A DNA stretch of 38,159 bases, taken from positions 1 to 38,159 of the forward strand of contig URCP01000020.1 of assembly GCA_900546315.1 (NCBI GenBank), in the 5' to 3' direction. A model generated the notes under the pieces. That model searched no databases. It had not been told where the DNA came from and was given only the letters and a program-made list of their open reading frames with translations. Positions 15,832 through 24,155 of this stretch are shown in pieces (position 1 is the stretch's first letter; each line of letters begins with the position of its first letter). The translations under genes were made by a program, and so were the position numbers. Origin of the DNA: an uncultured Eubacteriales bacterium. Lineage in GTDB: Bacteria > Bacillota > Clostridia > Oscillospirales > CAG-272.

Positions 15832-17064
15832 TCAGAACTGCTCCTCGCAGACATCCTCGAGGCAGTACTTCGATCTTACGAAGTTCTCTCTGCGGATCCA
15901 TTTACCGTTGGTGAAGTCCGGGATCGCGACCGGCATCGAGCCGCAGGCGATCGAGTTCTCTGAGAGCGGAGTTATAGCCATCCAGGCGGCGGTGTCATAC
16001 ACGTCGATCGGGGTCTGGGTCTGATTGAGAACCGCCTCGACAAAGCCGCGCATGACGAGGTAGTCCATGCCGCCGTGCCCGCCGACAGCCTCGTAGCCGC
16101 GCCAGAGCGGATGGAGATATTCGCCGTAGTAGTTGTCGAGATTTGTATAACGGTGCTCCCATGACGGACCGTCAACAGTTCCGTCAATGAGTACGCCGTG
16201 GGTGTCCTCGAACCAGATGCCCTTCGAGCCCTGAACCATGTTTCCGCGGGAGTAGGGGCGCGGGAGGGTCGTGTCGTGCGTGAGGACGATGGTCTCGCCG
16301 TGCGCGCACTTAATGCAGGTGGTGACGACGTCGCCTTCTGCGAAGTGATAGTTCGCGTTCTCGAAATCGGCGCCGCGGTTCTTGTTTATCCATGTGTTCA
16401 GACCGACCGACTTCGATGCCATTGCGGTGAGCATGACCATGCGGTTGCCGCGGTTGATGTCGAGGTATTTCGCGATCGGACCGAGCTCGTGTGTCGGGTA
16501 GAGCTCTCCGCAGCGGTTCTTGTAGTTGCGCAGGCGGTAGTGGCGGTTCTCGTTTCCGAGAGAAACCTCGTCGCGGAGATCGTGACGGTAGCCGCCCTCA
16601 CAGTGGACAAGCTCGCCGAAGACGCCCTTCTTTATCATGTTGAGGATTGTCATCTCTTCTTTGCCGTAGCAGCAGTTCTCGAGCATCATGCACGGAACCT
16701 TCGTGCGCTCATAGGTGCGGACGAGCTCCCAGCACTGCTCAATCGAATAAGCGCCGCCGACCTCGGTCGCGACGTACTTGCCGGCGAGCATCGAGTCGAT
16801 GCAGATGTCGACATGGGACTCCCACGCGGAGGGGGTGATTATCGCGTCGATTTCCTTCATCTCGAGGAGTCTGTGGTAATCTGTGACGGCGATTGGCGAC
16901 TTGCCGCGCTTGTCCTCTACGAGCTTTCTTCCGTTTTCAGTCCTGTCCTCGTATTCGTCGCATACTCCGACGATCTCGACGTCGGGCATGGTGTCGAGCA
17001 CCATCCCGAGAAGTCCGTATCCGCGTCCGCCGAGTCCCACCCAGCCTACATTTATCTTTTCCAT
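15832..17064 (-). CDS. Gfo/Idh/MocA family oxidoreductase, EKP-less variant
   Basis: This 410-residue protein has an N-terminal Rossmann motif (VGWVGLGGRGYG, residues 6-17). Where the family has EKP it shows ATEVGGAYS at 99-107, as in the longer subgroup whose members include glycan-acting, NAD-dependent glycosidase-like enzymes. Later features are HELGPIAKYLDI and a tryptophan/tyrosine-rich C-terminal half. The start is at 17064 with GAAAGG upstream; the frame is open to 17115 without a site there. It has its own promoter and strong terminator, so it is monocistronic, although it lies 150 bp behind the DUF5696-like gene. It is probably cytoplasmic; the sugar substrate is unknown. Confidence 0.88.
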   Translation of the reverse strand: MEKINVGWVGLGGRGYGLLGMVLDTMPDVEIVGVCDEYEDRTENGRKLVEDKRGKSPIAVTDYHRLLEMKEIDAIITPSAWESHVDICIDSMLAGKYVATEVGGAYSIEQCWELVRTYERTKVPCMMLENCCYGKEEMTILNMIKKGVFGELVHCEGGYRHDLRDEVSLGNENRHYRLRNYKNRCGELYPTHELGPIAKYLDINRGNRMVMLTAMASKSVGLNTWINKNRGADFENANYHFAEGDVVTTCIKCAHGETIVLTHDTTLPRPYSRGNMVQGSKGIWFEDTHGVLIDGTVDGPSWEHRYTNLDNYYGEYLHPLWRGYEAVGGHGGMDYLVMRGFVEAVLNQTQTPIDVYDTAAWMAITPLSENSIACGSMPVAIPDFTNGKWIRRENFVRSKYCLEDVCEEQF

Positions 17065-17141
17065 GACAGTATACCTTTCTGTTAATCCGTATTTCACGCC
17101 GCGCCGCGAAGGCACCGGCGGCAGAGATGTATTACATATCT

Positions 17142-17170
17142 ATGATAACACATCCCGCCGCTTTTGTCGA
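17142..17170 (-). promoter_or_regulatory. Promoter of the oxidoreductase gene at 15832-17064
   Basis: Read leftward: TCGACA (17165-17170), 17 bp, TATCAT (17142-17147) with TGT before the -10. The leader is about 70 nt. Confidence 0.7.
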
Positions 17171-17213
17171 GGGCTTTTTGTAAAAAAACGAAAAAATCCA
17201 AAAAGACGCGAAT

Positions 17214-18923
17214 TTAATCCACCGACGCGTCAGCTTTTTCGAGATGATACGTGCCGGTATTGTAGTCGGTCACCATGACGCTCCCGTCCTCGTAATATGT
17301 CCTTGCGACGCCGTCCGAGAACTCGTGACGCTCGATTGTCTGTGCCTGCAAACAGGCGTATGGCGCGAACTCACGGTACATCTCGCCGAGAAGCTCCGCC
17401 GTGTGTGCGGTGTCTTTCTCATCATTGCAGGTGAGGTCATCGTTGCCCATCCAGTTCGAGCCGGACGACTGGAACTTCGAGTAGATATAAGCGGTAGGTC
17501 TTCCGCCGCGCTCTATGACCTCGAGCTGGTGGCGGCGCGACTTGATCGGCGAGTTGACGGTCGACGTGTAGGGGTTCGACAGGGTTATGCCGTGATAGAC
17601 GATCTGCCAGATCGGGACCGGACGAGTGAAGAGCGGCGGCAATTTTCCGCTGTCAGTGTCATAGAAGCTGATATACAGCCCGTAATCGAGATACGGCTGG
17701 GTGTGATCATACCCGCCTTCCGACGCGAAGCCGCCGAACAGCCCGTGAGTATATTCCGCCGTCTCGCGGAACACGTCGGCACAGCGGCGTCTGGTCTCCG
17801 GATGATCCTTGTCATAGCACGGCTGAGCCGCGATTGTGCTTATGACGTCGATATAGTGAAGTCCCCTGAAGCCGAGCGCGGCTACCCTCGGGAGCTCCTT
17901 CTTCGCGATCTCAAGCCCCTTTTCCGGGCAGACCCATCTCGGTCTTCCGCCGCCCCAGCACCATGAGTGGCAGGCGATCGTGCCGTCGCGGTTCTTTCTC
18001 GTGATCTCCGGGCTGTAGTTGTCCGCGATGGAGTAGCTGTCGGTCGTGTTCGTGTGGCAGCAGATGTTGTAGCCGATCTCTTTCGCGTGGGAGATGAGCG
18101 CGCGGAGTCTCTCCTCGCCGCCGAGCTTCGGTTCGACCGGGAAGATCTGCGGCCAGCGTCCGTCGTGACCGGATATGTTCCATCCGACAAGGCATATCTC
18201 GGCTTTTTCGACGCCGGAAGCCTTCATCCGGTCAATGAAATCAGAGACCTGATCAAAAGTCATCGCGACGTGCAGCGGCGGCTCGTTCTCGTCTGTCTGC
18301 TCCTCGACCGGCGACGGTACGGGCTTCCACGCGAGGCGTATGCGCACATAAAGAGATTCTCCGGCGTATTTCAGTATTTCGTTCTCCCGCTCGCGTATCA
18401 GCCTGCATCCGCGCTCGCTCATCATGTATTCACGGTAAACTCTCGCCGCGTCCGAATAGTCGGCGTCCTCTCCGGAGAGCCTGTAGAGCCGCACGGATAT
18501 CTCCTCGTAAGGCTTTCCGTCCTCGAGGTAAAAGCGCGGATACATATGGTATTTCTCGCTCGTTCTGCCGATGATCAGGTGGTAGTCACAGGTGTACCCG
18601 GTGACAATGGCGCACCAGCCCTCTTTGTTTCTTATGAACCCGTACATCGCCATCTGGAACGCCGACGCGTCGGTTTCGGCGTCCTCGCCTTCGGTGAAGG
18701 CGCAGATATGATCGTCCGGCGAGTTCGAGCCGCGCGGTATGATGTAGTAACCGCTGTCGCCCGCCTCCGCGTCCGCGAGGTTATAGGCGAGGTCTATGTA
18801 CTTCATGTCGTCCATATCGCCGGTCTCGGGCTTTATCGTGATGTATTTTCCGTTGTCAGTGACGCTCACCGGGATGTCGGTGATTCTTCCGTCGTTCAGC
18901 GCCGCTCTTGCTTTTATATCCAT
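17214..18923 (-). CDS. Putative glycosidase, DUF5696-like TIM-barrel protein
   Basis: This 569-residue protein resembles DUF5696 proteins, which I regard as putative glycoside hydrolases. The first ~200 residues are beta-rich. From about 220 a barrel pattern appears: VEKAEICLVGWNISGHDGRWP, then RALISHAKEIGYNICCHTNTTD, GFRGLHYIDV with Asp359, and GGFASEGGYDH with Glu402; these acids are plausible catalytic residues. There is no signal peptide. The start has AGAGGA upstream. It is divergent from the AraC regulator at 19071 and their promoters overlap, so that regulator is the likely controller. The family assignment is from memory of the motifs; the reaction is inferred. Confidence 0.65.
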   Translation of the reverse strand: MDIKARAALNDGRITDIPVSVTDNGKYITIKPETGDMDDMKYIDLAYNLADAEAGDSGYYIIPRGSNSPDDHICAFTEGEDAETDASAFQMAMYGFIRNKEGWCAIVTGYTCDYHLIIGRTSEKYHMYPRFYLEDGKPYEEISVRLYRLSGEDADYSDAARVYREYMMSERGCRLIRERENEILKYAGESLYVRIRLAWKPVPSPVEEQTDENEPPLHVAMTFDQVSDFIDRMKASGVEKAEICLVGWNISGHDGRWPQIFPVEPKLGGEERLRALISHAKEIGYNICCHTNTTDSYSIADNYSPEITRKNRDGTIACHSWCWGGGRPRWVCPEKGLEIAKKELPRVAALGFRGLHYIDVISTIAAQPCYDKDHPETRRRCADVFRETAEYTHGLFGGFASEGGYDHTQPYLDYGLYISFYDTDSGKLPPLFTRPVPIWQIVYHGITLSNPYTSTVNSPIKSRRHQLEVIERGGRPTAYIYSKFQSSGSNWMGNDDLTCNDEKDTAHTAELLGEMYREFAPYACLQAQTIERHEFSDGVARTYYEDGSVMVTDYNTGTYHLEKADASVD

Positions 18924-18978
18924 TTGAATTGTCCTCTTTCACGCCGGTAAAAAATTCCGGCTTTTTTTCAGAATACGC

Positions 18979-19012
18979 TTGTATTATATCACAGAATATG
19001 CTATAATGTAAA
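18979..19012. promoter_or_regulatory. Overlapping divergent promoters (DUF5696-like gene / second AraC gene)
   Basis: Rightward: TTGTAT (18979-18984), 17 bp, TATAAT (19002-19007) with TGC extension. Leftward: TTTACA (19007-19012), 18 bp, TATAAT (18983-18988) with TGA extension. The -10 box of each lies against or over the -35 of the other, so only one polymerase can bind at a time. Confidence 0.7.
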
Positions 19013-19070
19013 TAGAAAAAAGCAAACGACGATTTAGAAAAACAAAACTTTTCACGGGAGCCTTGATAAC

Positions 19071-19913
19071 TTGAACATCAGAGACATACGCCCTTTCATC
19101 CGATTCGCGGAGAGACTGCGGCTTTCCTCCTCGCCGTTCTTCACGAAGTGCCGTGACAGGAGGCTTGTTTACGTCGTGTCCGGGAGCTTCACGTTCTTTT
19201 TCGGCGACAGGCAGGCGATTGTTCCGGCGGGGAGCGTTCTGTACTTCGTTCCGGGCGTCAGATACCGCTTCATGGTCTCGGAGAAGCCGGAAGTGTTCAT
19301 ACTCAACTTTGACCTGACCGACGGGTATCGGAACCTCACCGAGCCGCTTCATGTGCTGCCGGAGAGTGAGTTCCGGGACGACATGATACTTCCGGAGCCG
19401 GAGCCGGATGAGCTTGTGACCGATAACGGTATGCTGCTGCTGAGGGGAATGGGGCGTATCGGGAACGATCTCTCGCTCATTGCCCGTGAGATGGATGAGC
19501 GCAAGCTGTATTTCCGCGAGACGATGTCCGCCGTTATGTCGCGCGTGATGTGCGAGATGGCGCGCGCCGTGCTGTCCGACGGGAACCCGGACACGGTCGC
19601 GAGAACGATAGATTTCATACGCGAGAACTTCGCGAGACCGATAACCAACCGCGACATCGCGTCGAACGTCAACTACCACGAGTTTTATGTGAACAAACTG
19701 ATAAAGCGCCAGACGGGGATGACCCTTCACCGCTATCTGACCGCGATACGCGTGCAGGAGGCGAAGAGACTGCTCACCTCGACCTCCGAGCCTGTGTCGA
19801 AGATCGCGGCGTCCTGCGGATTCGCGTCGGACGCGTACTTCATATCCGCGTTCGGAAAAGATGTCGGCATAACGCCGAGCGAATACAGACGTCTCCACGG
19901 CGGGCTCATATGA
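19071..19913 (+). CDS. AraC family transcriptional regulator
   Basis: This 280-residue protein has an N-terminal cupin-like domain (VVSGSFTFFFGDRQAIVPAG) and a C-terminal double helix-turn-helix, TNRDIASNVNYHEFYVNKLIKRQTG then PVSKIAASCGFASDAYFISAF and GITPSEYR. The start appears to be TTG at 19071 with GGGAG 10 bp upstream; no in-frame ATG lies nearby. It is divergent from the putative glycosidase gene, its likely target, and is followed by a DUF402 gene after 56 bp. The signal is probably a carbohydrate, inferred from the family. Confidence 0.87.
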   Translation: MNIRDIRPFIRFAERLRLSSSPFFTKCRDRRLVYVVSGSFTFFFGDRQAIVPAGSVLYFVPGVRYRFMVSEKPEVFILNFDLTDGYRNLTEPLHVLPESEFRDDMILPEPEPDELVTDNGMLLLRGMGRIGNDLSLIAREMDERKLYFRETMSAVMSRVMCEMARAVLSDGNPDTVARTIDFIRENFARPITNRDIASNVNYHEFYVNKLIKRQTGMTLHRYLTAIRVQEAKRLLTSTSEPVSKIAASCGFASDAYFISAFGKDVGITPSEYRRLHGGLI

Positions 19914-19969
19914 CGCGGAACAACAATAACAGTGAAAGGAAGCTCCAAGCGGAGTAAAGGAAACATAAA

Positions 19970-20584
19970 ATGATCAAACAGCGTCTGCTCTCGAGAATAA
20001 ACTGGAAAAGAGTCACCGAGCGCCGTTACACGTCCGGCGTCATATATCCCTCGCCCGATATTTTCGGCGGGTGCCGCGCCGCTTACGGCGTTCTGCGCAT
20101 TGACGGGATATCAGAGCCTTTGAGCGTCCGAATAGGCGACGCGACCGTGACGACGGCGGACAAGGGCTTCACGTGGATAGGGGTGATCCCGGAAAGGAAG
20201 AACTTCGCCCTGACCGCCATGTTCGATGATCACGGAAAGATGCTCCAGTACTACTTCGATATAACGCTTGAGAATCACCTTGACGCGGAGGACCCGTACT
20301 TTGAGGACCTGTTTCTCGACGTCTCGGTGGCTCCGGACGGCGGCGTTTACCTTCTCGACCGCGACGAGCTCGACGCGGCGCTGGGGAAAGACGAAATAAC
20401 GATGGAGCAGTACACCACGGCGCTGAAGACCGCGGGGGAAATACTGATGCGCCTCACCGGAAAGAAGCTGCCGTCAAGACGCTGTCACTACATAAAGATC
20501 GGAGACGCGCTTGAGACGCAGCTCGACGCGATAGCCGGAACTCTCGCGCCGCTCCTTGCCCTCATCGGTGAAAAGAACGCGTGA
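19970..20584 (+). CDS. DUF402 domain protein
   Basis: This 204-residue protein resembles DUF402 proteins, a compact beta-barrel family that includes nucleoside tri/diphosphatases (Ntdp) and FomD-type phosphohydrolases. The diagnostic stretch is the acidic run around residues 88-140: MLQYYFDITLEN, EDPYFEDLFLDVSVAPDGG, then LLDRDELDAAL. These carboxylates fit the metal-binding residues of characterised members. No membrane segment is visible. The start has AAAGGAAACATAAA before ATG. It follows the AraC gene after 56 bp and may be co-transcribed. Specific substrate unknown. Confidence 0.75.
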   Translation: MIKQRLLSRINWKRVTERRYTSGVIYPSPDIFGGCRAAYGVLRIDGISEPLSVRIGDATVTTADKGFTWIGVIPERKNFALTAMFDDHGKMLQYYFDITLENHLDAEDPYFEDLFLDVSVAPDGGVYLLDRDELDAALGKDEITMEQYTTALKTAGEILMRLTGKKLPSRRCHYIKIGDALETQLDAIAGTLAPLLALIGEKNA

Positions 20585-20612
20585 GAATTTACAAATATGA
20601 CGCATTCCGCGC

Positions 20613-20641
20613 TTGACAAAAACGCGGTTATATGTTATAAT
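20613..20641 (+). promoter_or_regulatory. Consensus promoter upstream of the FAD oxidoreductase
   Basis: TTGACA (20613-20618), 17 bp, TATAAT (20636-20641), with TGT before the -10. It is followed within about 20 nt by a terminator-like hairpin. Confidence 0.85.
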
Positions 20642-20647
20642 TAAACG

Positions 20648-20708
20648 GTAAACAGTGAAGTCAATCCGCAGATGCTGCGCACGCGCAGGATTTGCGGAAT
20701 GTTTTTGT
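20648..20708 (+). ncRNA. Candidate short terminated RNA or attenuator leader
   Basis: The transcript expected from the promoter at 20613-20641 runs only about 60 nt before a hairpin at 20665-20698 (TCCGCA...TGCGGA outside, CTGCG-CACG-CGCAG inside) followed by GTTTTTGTG. This is either a small RNA or an attenuator for the oxidoreductase gene at 20828, since I see no second good promoter in between. An ATG at 20672 could code a 17-residue Arg-rich peptide overlapping the hairpin, but it lacks a good ribosome-binding site. Confidence 0.5.
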
Positions 20709-20827
20709 GTCAAGGGAAACACTGATTAAGGTTGTTCCCGAAAAAAAAGCCCATAAATTCAAGACATTTTTCCGCGAAAGCCTGATTTGTTCAGCGTTTT
20801 CCATTAAAAAAATAAGGAAGAGATCAA

Positions 20828-22231
20828 ATGAAATATGATGTCGTAATAGTCGGCGCCGGTCCCGCCGGTATATTCACCGCCCTTGAGCTTCTCAGAAAGA
20901 ACGCCGGGAAGAAGATTATCATCCTCGAAAAGGGTCTCCCTGTCGAGAAACGCCGCTGCCCGAAGCAGAAGACCAAGCAGTGCGTACAGTGCAAGCCGTA
21001 CTGCCACATAACCACAGGTTTCTCCGGCGCGGGCGCGTTCTCGGACGGAAAGCTCTCGCTCTCATATGAGGTCGGCGGCGAGCTCCCGGAGCTTATCGGC
21101 TGGCAGAGAGCGCAGGATCTCATAAACTACGCCGACTCCATCTATCTCGAGTTCGGCGCGGACGAGCACATTGAGGGCATCTCGAACGACCCGTTCATCA
21201 AAGAGATACGCAAGCGCGCGATACAGGCTGGTCTCAGACTCGTCGACTGTCCCATCCGCCACCTCGGTACCGAGAAGGCGCAGCATATCTACTACTCAAT
21301 ACAGGAATATCTCATCGCGAACGGCGTCGAAATACTCTTTTCCATGAACTGCACCGACCTCATCGTCGAAAACGAAGTCTGCACCGGCGTCCGCGCGGTC
21401 GACACCCACGGCGGCGAGCACGAATTCTTCGGCACCGACATAGTTGTGGCGACCGGACGCCGCGGCGCCGACTGGCTCGAGAAGATCTGCGTCGAGCACG
21501 ACGTCGAGCACAAGCCCGGCACCGTCGACATAGGCGTCAGAGTCGAAGTCCGAAACGAGATAATCGAGGACGTCAACAAAGTCCTCTACGAATCAAAGCT
21601 CATAGGCTACCCGAAGCCCTTCAAGAACAAGGTGCGCACCTTCTGCCAGAACCCCGGCGGCTTCGTCAGTCAGGAAAACTACGACAACAACCTCGCGGTC
21701 GTCAACGGTCACTCCTACAAGGACATAAAATCAACAAACACCAACCTCGCGATCCTCTGCTCCCACAATTTCAACCAGCCGTTCAACCAGCCCATAGCCT
21801 ACGCCCAGAAAGTCGGCGAACTCACGAATATGCTCGGAGCCGGTCACATCCTGGTTCAGCGCTTCGGCGACATCTTAGACGGCAAACGCACCTGGCAGAA
21901 AGAACTCGCCCAGTCAAACGTCAAACCCACCCTCCCCGACGCAATAGCAGGCGACATAACCGCCGCCATGCCCTACCGCGCAATGACCAACATCATCAAC
22001 TTCATCAAAGCGGTAGACATAGTAGTCCCCGGCTTCGCCAGCACCGAAACACTCCTCTACTCCCCAGAACTCAAATTCTACTCAAACAGAGTAAAAATGG
22101 ACGAAAACCTCGAAACCTCCCTCCCCGGTCTCCACTGCCTCGGCGACTCAAGCGGATGGACCCGCGGTCTCATGATGGCTTCCGTCATGGGCGTTCTGAT
22201 GGGAAGACGCATCGCAGGGATAAACGACTGA
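20828..22231 (+). CDS. NAD(P)/FAD-dependent oxidoreductase (COG2509-like)
   Basis: This 467-residue flavoprotein dehydrogenase of unknown substrate opens with the FAD-binding motif VVIVGAGPAGIFTALELL (residues 5-22) and an acidic end of strand 2 (IIILEKG). A cysteine cluster at 44, 52, 55 and 59 (CPKQKTKQCVQCKPYC) follows, then GFSGAGAFSDGKLSL; I associate this layout with the COG2509 group. A second nucleotide segment, DIVVATGRRGADWLEK, and a C-terminal PGLHCLGDSSGWTRGLMMAS resemble FAD-closing motifs. There is no membrane segment. AAGGAAG precedes the start. The 3' half switches to C-ending and CCC codons. Confidence 0.87.
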   Translation: MKYDVVIVGAGPAGIFTALELLRKNAGKKIIILEKGLPVEKRRCPKQKTKQCVQCKPYCHITTGFSGAGAFSDGKLSLSYEVGGELPELIGWQRAQDLINYADSIYLEFGADEHIEGISNDPFIKEIRKRAIQAGLRLVDCPIRHLGTEKAQHIYYSIQEYLIANGVEILFSMNCTDLIVENEVCTGVRAVDTHGGEHEFFGTDIVVATGRRGADWLEKICVEHDVEHKPGTVDIGVRVEVRNEIIEDVNKVLYESKLIGYPKPFKNKVRTFCQNPGGFVSQENYDNNLAVVNGHSYKDIKSTNTNLAILCSHNFNQPFNQPIAYAQKVGELTNMLGAGHILVQRFGDILDGKRTWQKELAQSNVKPTLPDAIAGDITAAMPYRAMTNIINFIKAVDIVVPGFASTETLLYSPELKFYSNRVKMDENLETSLPGLHCLGDSSGWTRGLMMASVMGVLMGRRIAGIND

Positions 22232-22239
22232 ACCTTAAA

Positions 22240-22285
22240 GCAGGGGGAGGAAGACCGCTTTGAAAAGCGGTCCTCCTCCCCCTGC
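22240..22285 (+). terminator. Large GC hairpin after the oxidoreductase gene
   Basis: GCAGGGGGAGGA plus GACCGCTTT pairs with AAGCGGTC plus CTCCTCCCCCTGC, giving a stem of about 20 bp with a tiny loop, 8 bp after the stop. No U-run follows (ACCCCCCTCTTC), so it could be a processing or mRNA-stabilising element rather than a standard intrinsic terminator. Confidence 0.55.
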
Positions 22286-22346
22286 ACCCCCCTCTTCTCC
22301 GTAAACTTTTCATAAGCTAACGCACAAAAATTTGTGAGAAATACCA

Positions 22347-22375
22347 TTGTCAAAGCGGCTCCGATATGATATAAT
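22347..22375 (+). promoter_or_regulatory. Promoter of argS
   Basis: TTGTCA (22347-22352), 17 bp, TATAAT (22370-22375) with TGA extension. A very A/T-rich stretch follows and the leader is only about 25 nt, so I see no room for a T-box here. Confidence 0.8.
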
Positions 22376-22407
22376 ATTATATTATAATAAATATAAGGAA
22401 GATCACC

Positions 22408-24123
22408 ATGCTTACCATAAAAAAACACGTCGCGGAACGCCTGCACGACAAGTACGCGTCTCTCGTGACCGAACCCGCGCTCTCATGCGACGACTTCGCG
22501 GGCTTCCTCGAATACCCGCCGGACGACAAGCTCGGCGACCTCGCCTTCCCCTGCTTCCGCCTCTCAAAGGAACTCCGCAAGGCACCGCCGGTGATCGCGT
22601 CGACCCTCGCCGAAGATCTCTCGGACGAAATAATCGGTGAAGCCACCGTCGCCGGTGGATATCTCAACATAAAGATAAACCCCGCCTACTACGCAAAGCT
22701 CATCCCCCAAATCCTCGAAAAAGGCGAAAAATACGGCTCCTTCGACTTCGGCAAGGGCAAAACCGTAGTCCTCGACTACTCCTCCCCGAACGTCGCGAAG
22801 CCCTTCCACATCGGACACCTCGGCACCACCGTCATAGGTCACTCACTCAAGATGCTCCACGAATTCGCCGGATACAAATGTATCGGCGTCAACCACCTCG
22901 GCGACTGGGGCACACAGTTCGGTAAGATGATCGTCGCCTACAAGAAATGGGGCGACAAGGAAGCAGTCGAAAAGGGACAATGCGACGAACTTGTAGCCCT
23001 CTACGTCAAATTCCACGAAGAAGCCGAAAAGCACCCCGAACTCGAGGACGAGGCGCGCCACGAGTTCACGAAGCTCGAGCACCACGACGAAGAGAACATG
23101 AAGCTCTGGCAGTGGTTCATCGATATAAGCCTCAAAGAATACCAGAAGACCTACGACCAGCTCGGCATCACCTTTGACAGCTATAAGGGCGAGAGCTTCT
23201 ACTATGACAAGGTTCCGGCGGTCGTCGAGGAGCTCCGCGAAAAGGGGCTTCTGAAGATGGACGACGGCGCGGCTATAGTCGATCTCGAGAAATACGGTAT
23301 GCCGCCCTGCCTGATACTCAAGAACGACGGCTCGTCGATCTACCCGTCGCGCGACATCGCCGCGGCAGAGTACAGGAAGAAGACCTATGATTTCGACAAG
23401 TGCATCTATGTGACCTCAGCCGGTCAGAGTCTGCACTTCAGACAGTGGTTCAAGGTCATCGAGCTGATGGGCTACGACTGGGCGAAGGACCTCGTCCACG
23501 TTCCTTACGGCACCGTCTCGATAAACGGCTCAAAGCTCTCGACGAGAGCCGGAAACGTCGTTGTCCTCAAGGAGCTCTTCGCCGAGTCGATAGAGAAGGT
23601 CAGCGAGATCATGACCGAGAAGAACCCGGATATTGAGAACAAGGACCAGATCGCCGAGGCGGTCGGCGTCGGCGCTATTGTATTCTACTATCTGTCGAAC
23701 AGCCGCATCAAGGACATAAACTTCGTCCTTGAGGACGCGCTCAATTTCGACGGAAACACGGGTCCCTACGCTCAGTACACCTACGCGCGCACCTGCTCGA
23801 TAATCTCGAAAGCCGGCGGAGTTCCCGATGTCGCCCTTGACGCGTCGTCCTTCACTGACGCGTCCGAGATAGAGCTCGCGAAGACGCTCTCGATCTTCCC
23901 GGAGAAGGTGCTCGCGGCTATCGCTGACTATGAGCCGAGCGTCATCACGAGATATATCCTCGACGTCTGCGCGGCGTTCAACCACTTCTATCATGAATGC
24001 CAGATCGTGACGGCTCCCGACCCGAAGGTCCGCGACCTCAGAGTCGCGCTCACCGCCGCGGTTAAGAACGTTCTCGGCGCGGCTTTCGGTCTCATCTGCA
24101 TGAAGAAGACCGAGAAAATTTGA
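22408..24123 (+). CDS. argS: Arginyl-tRNA synthetase
   Basis: This 571-residue class I synthetase attaches arginine to its tRNA in the cytoplasm. The N-terminal ~110 residues fit the ArgRS additional domain. The HIGH motif is at 134-137 within VAKPFHIGHLGTT, and the KMSKS-equivalent loop is GSKLSTRAGN from Gly374, the degenerate form common in ArgRS. The C-terminal half is the DALR anticodon-binding domain (FDGNTGPYAQYTYAR onward). Length is normal. AAGGAAG lies before the ATG. yebC follows after 32 bp. Codon use changes within the gene at about 23040, from GAA/CCC-rich to GAG/CCG-rich. Confidence 0.96.
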   Translation: MLTIKKHVAERLHDKYASLVTEPALSCDDFAGFLEYPPDDKLGDLAFPCFRLSKELRKAPPVIASTLAEDLSDEIIGEATVAGGYLNIKINPAYYAKLIPQILEKGEKYGSFDFGKGKTVVLDYSSPNVAKPFHIGHLGTTVIGHSLKMLHEFAGYKCIGVNHLGDWGTQFGKMIVAYKKWGDKEAVEKGQCDELVALYVKFHEEAEKHPELEDEARHEFTKLEHHDEENMKLWQWFIDISLKEYQKTYDQLGITFDSYKGESFYYDKVPAVVEELREKGLLKMDDGAAIVDLEKYGMPPCLILKNDGSSIYPSRDIAAAEYRKKTYDFDKCIYVTSAGQSLHFRQWFKVIELMGYDWAKDLVHVPYGTVSINGSKLSTRAGNVVVLKELFAESIEKVSEIMTEKNPDIENKDQIAEAVGVGAIVFYYLSNSRIKDINFVLEDALNFDGNTGPYAQYTYARTCSIISKAGGVPDVALDASSFTDASEIELAKTLSIFPEKVLAAIADYEPSVITRYILDVCAAFNHFYHECQIVTAPDPKVRDLRVALTAAVKNVLGAAFGLICMKKTEKI

Positions 24124-24155
24124 ATTATGAATTTCTGAAAGGTTTGGTAATAAAG

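Noticed and set aside
20672..20725. Leader peptide of 17 residues with an Arg-rich start
   Set aside because: It overlaps the terminator hairpin, has no convincing ribosome-binding site, and is not upstream of an arginine biosynthesis gene.
22240..22407. T-box in front of argS
   Set aside because: The argS leader after the promoter at 22347-22375 is only about 25 nt, and no T-box sequence is present.
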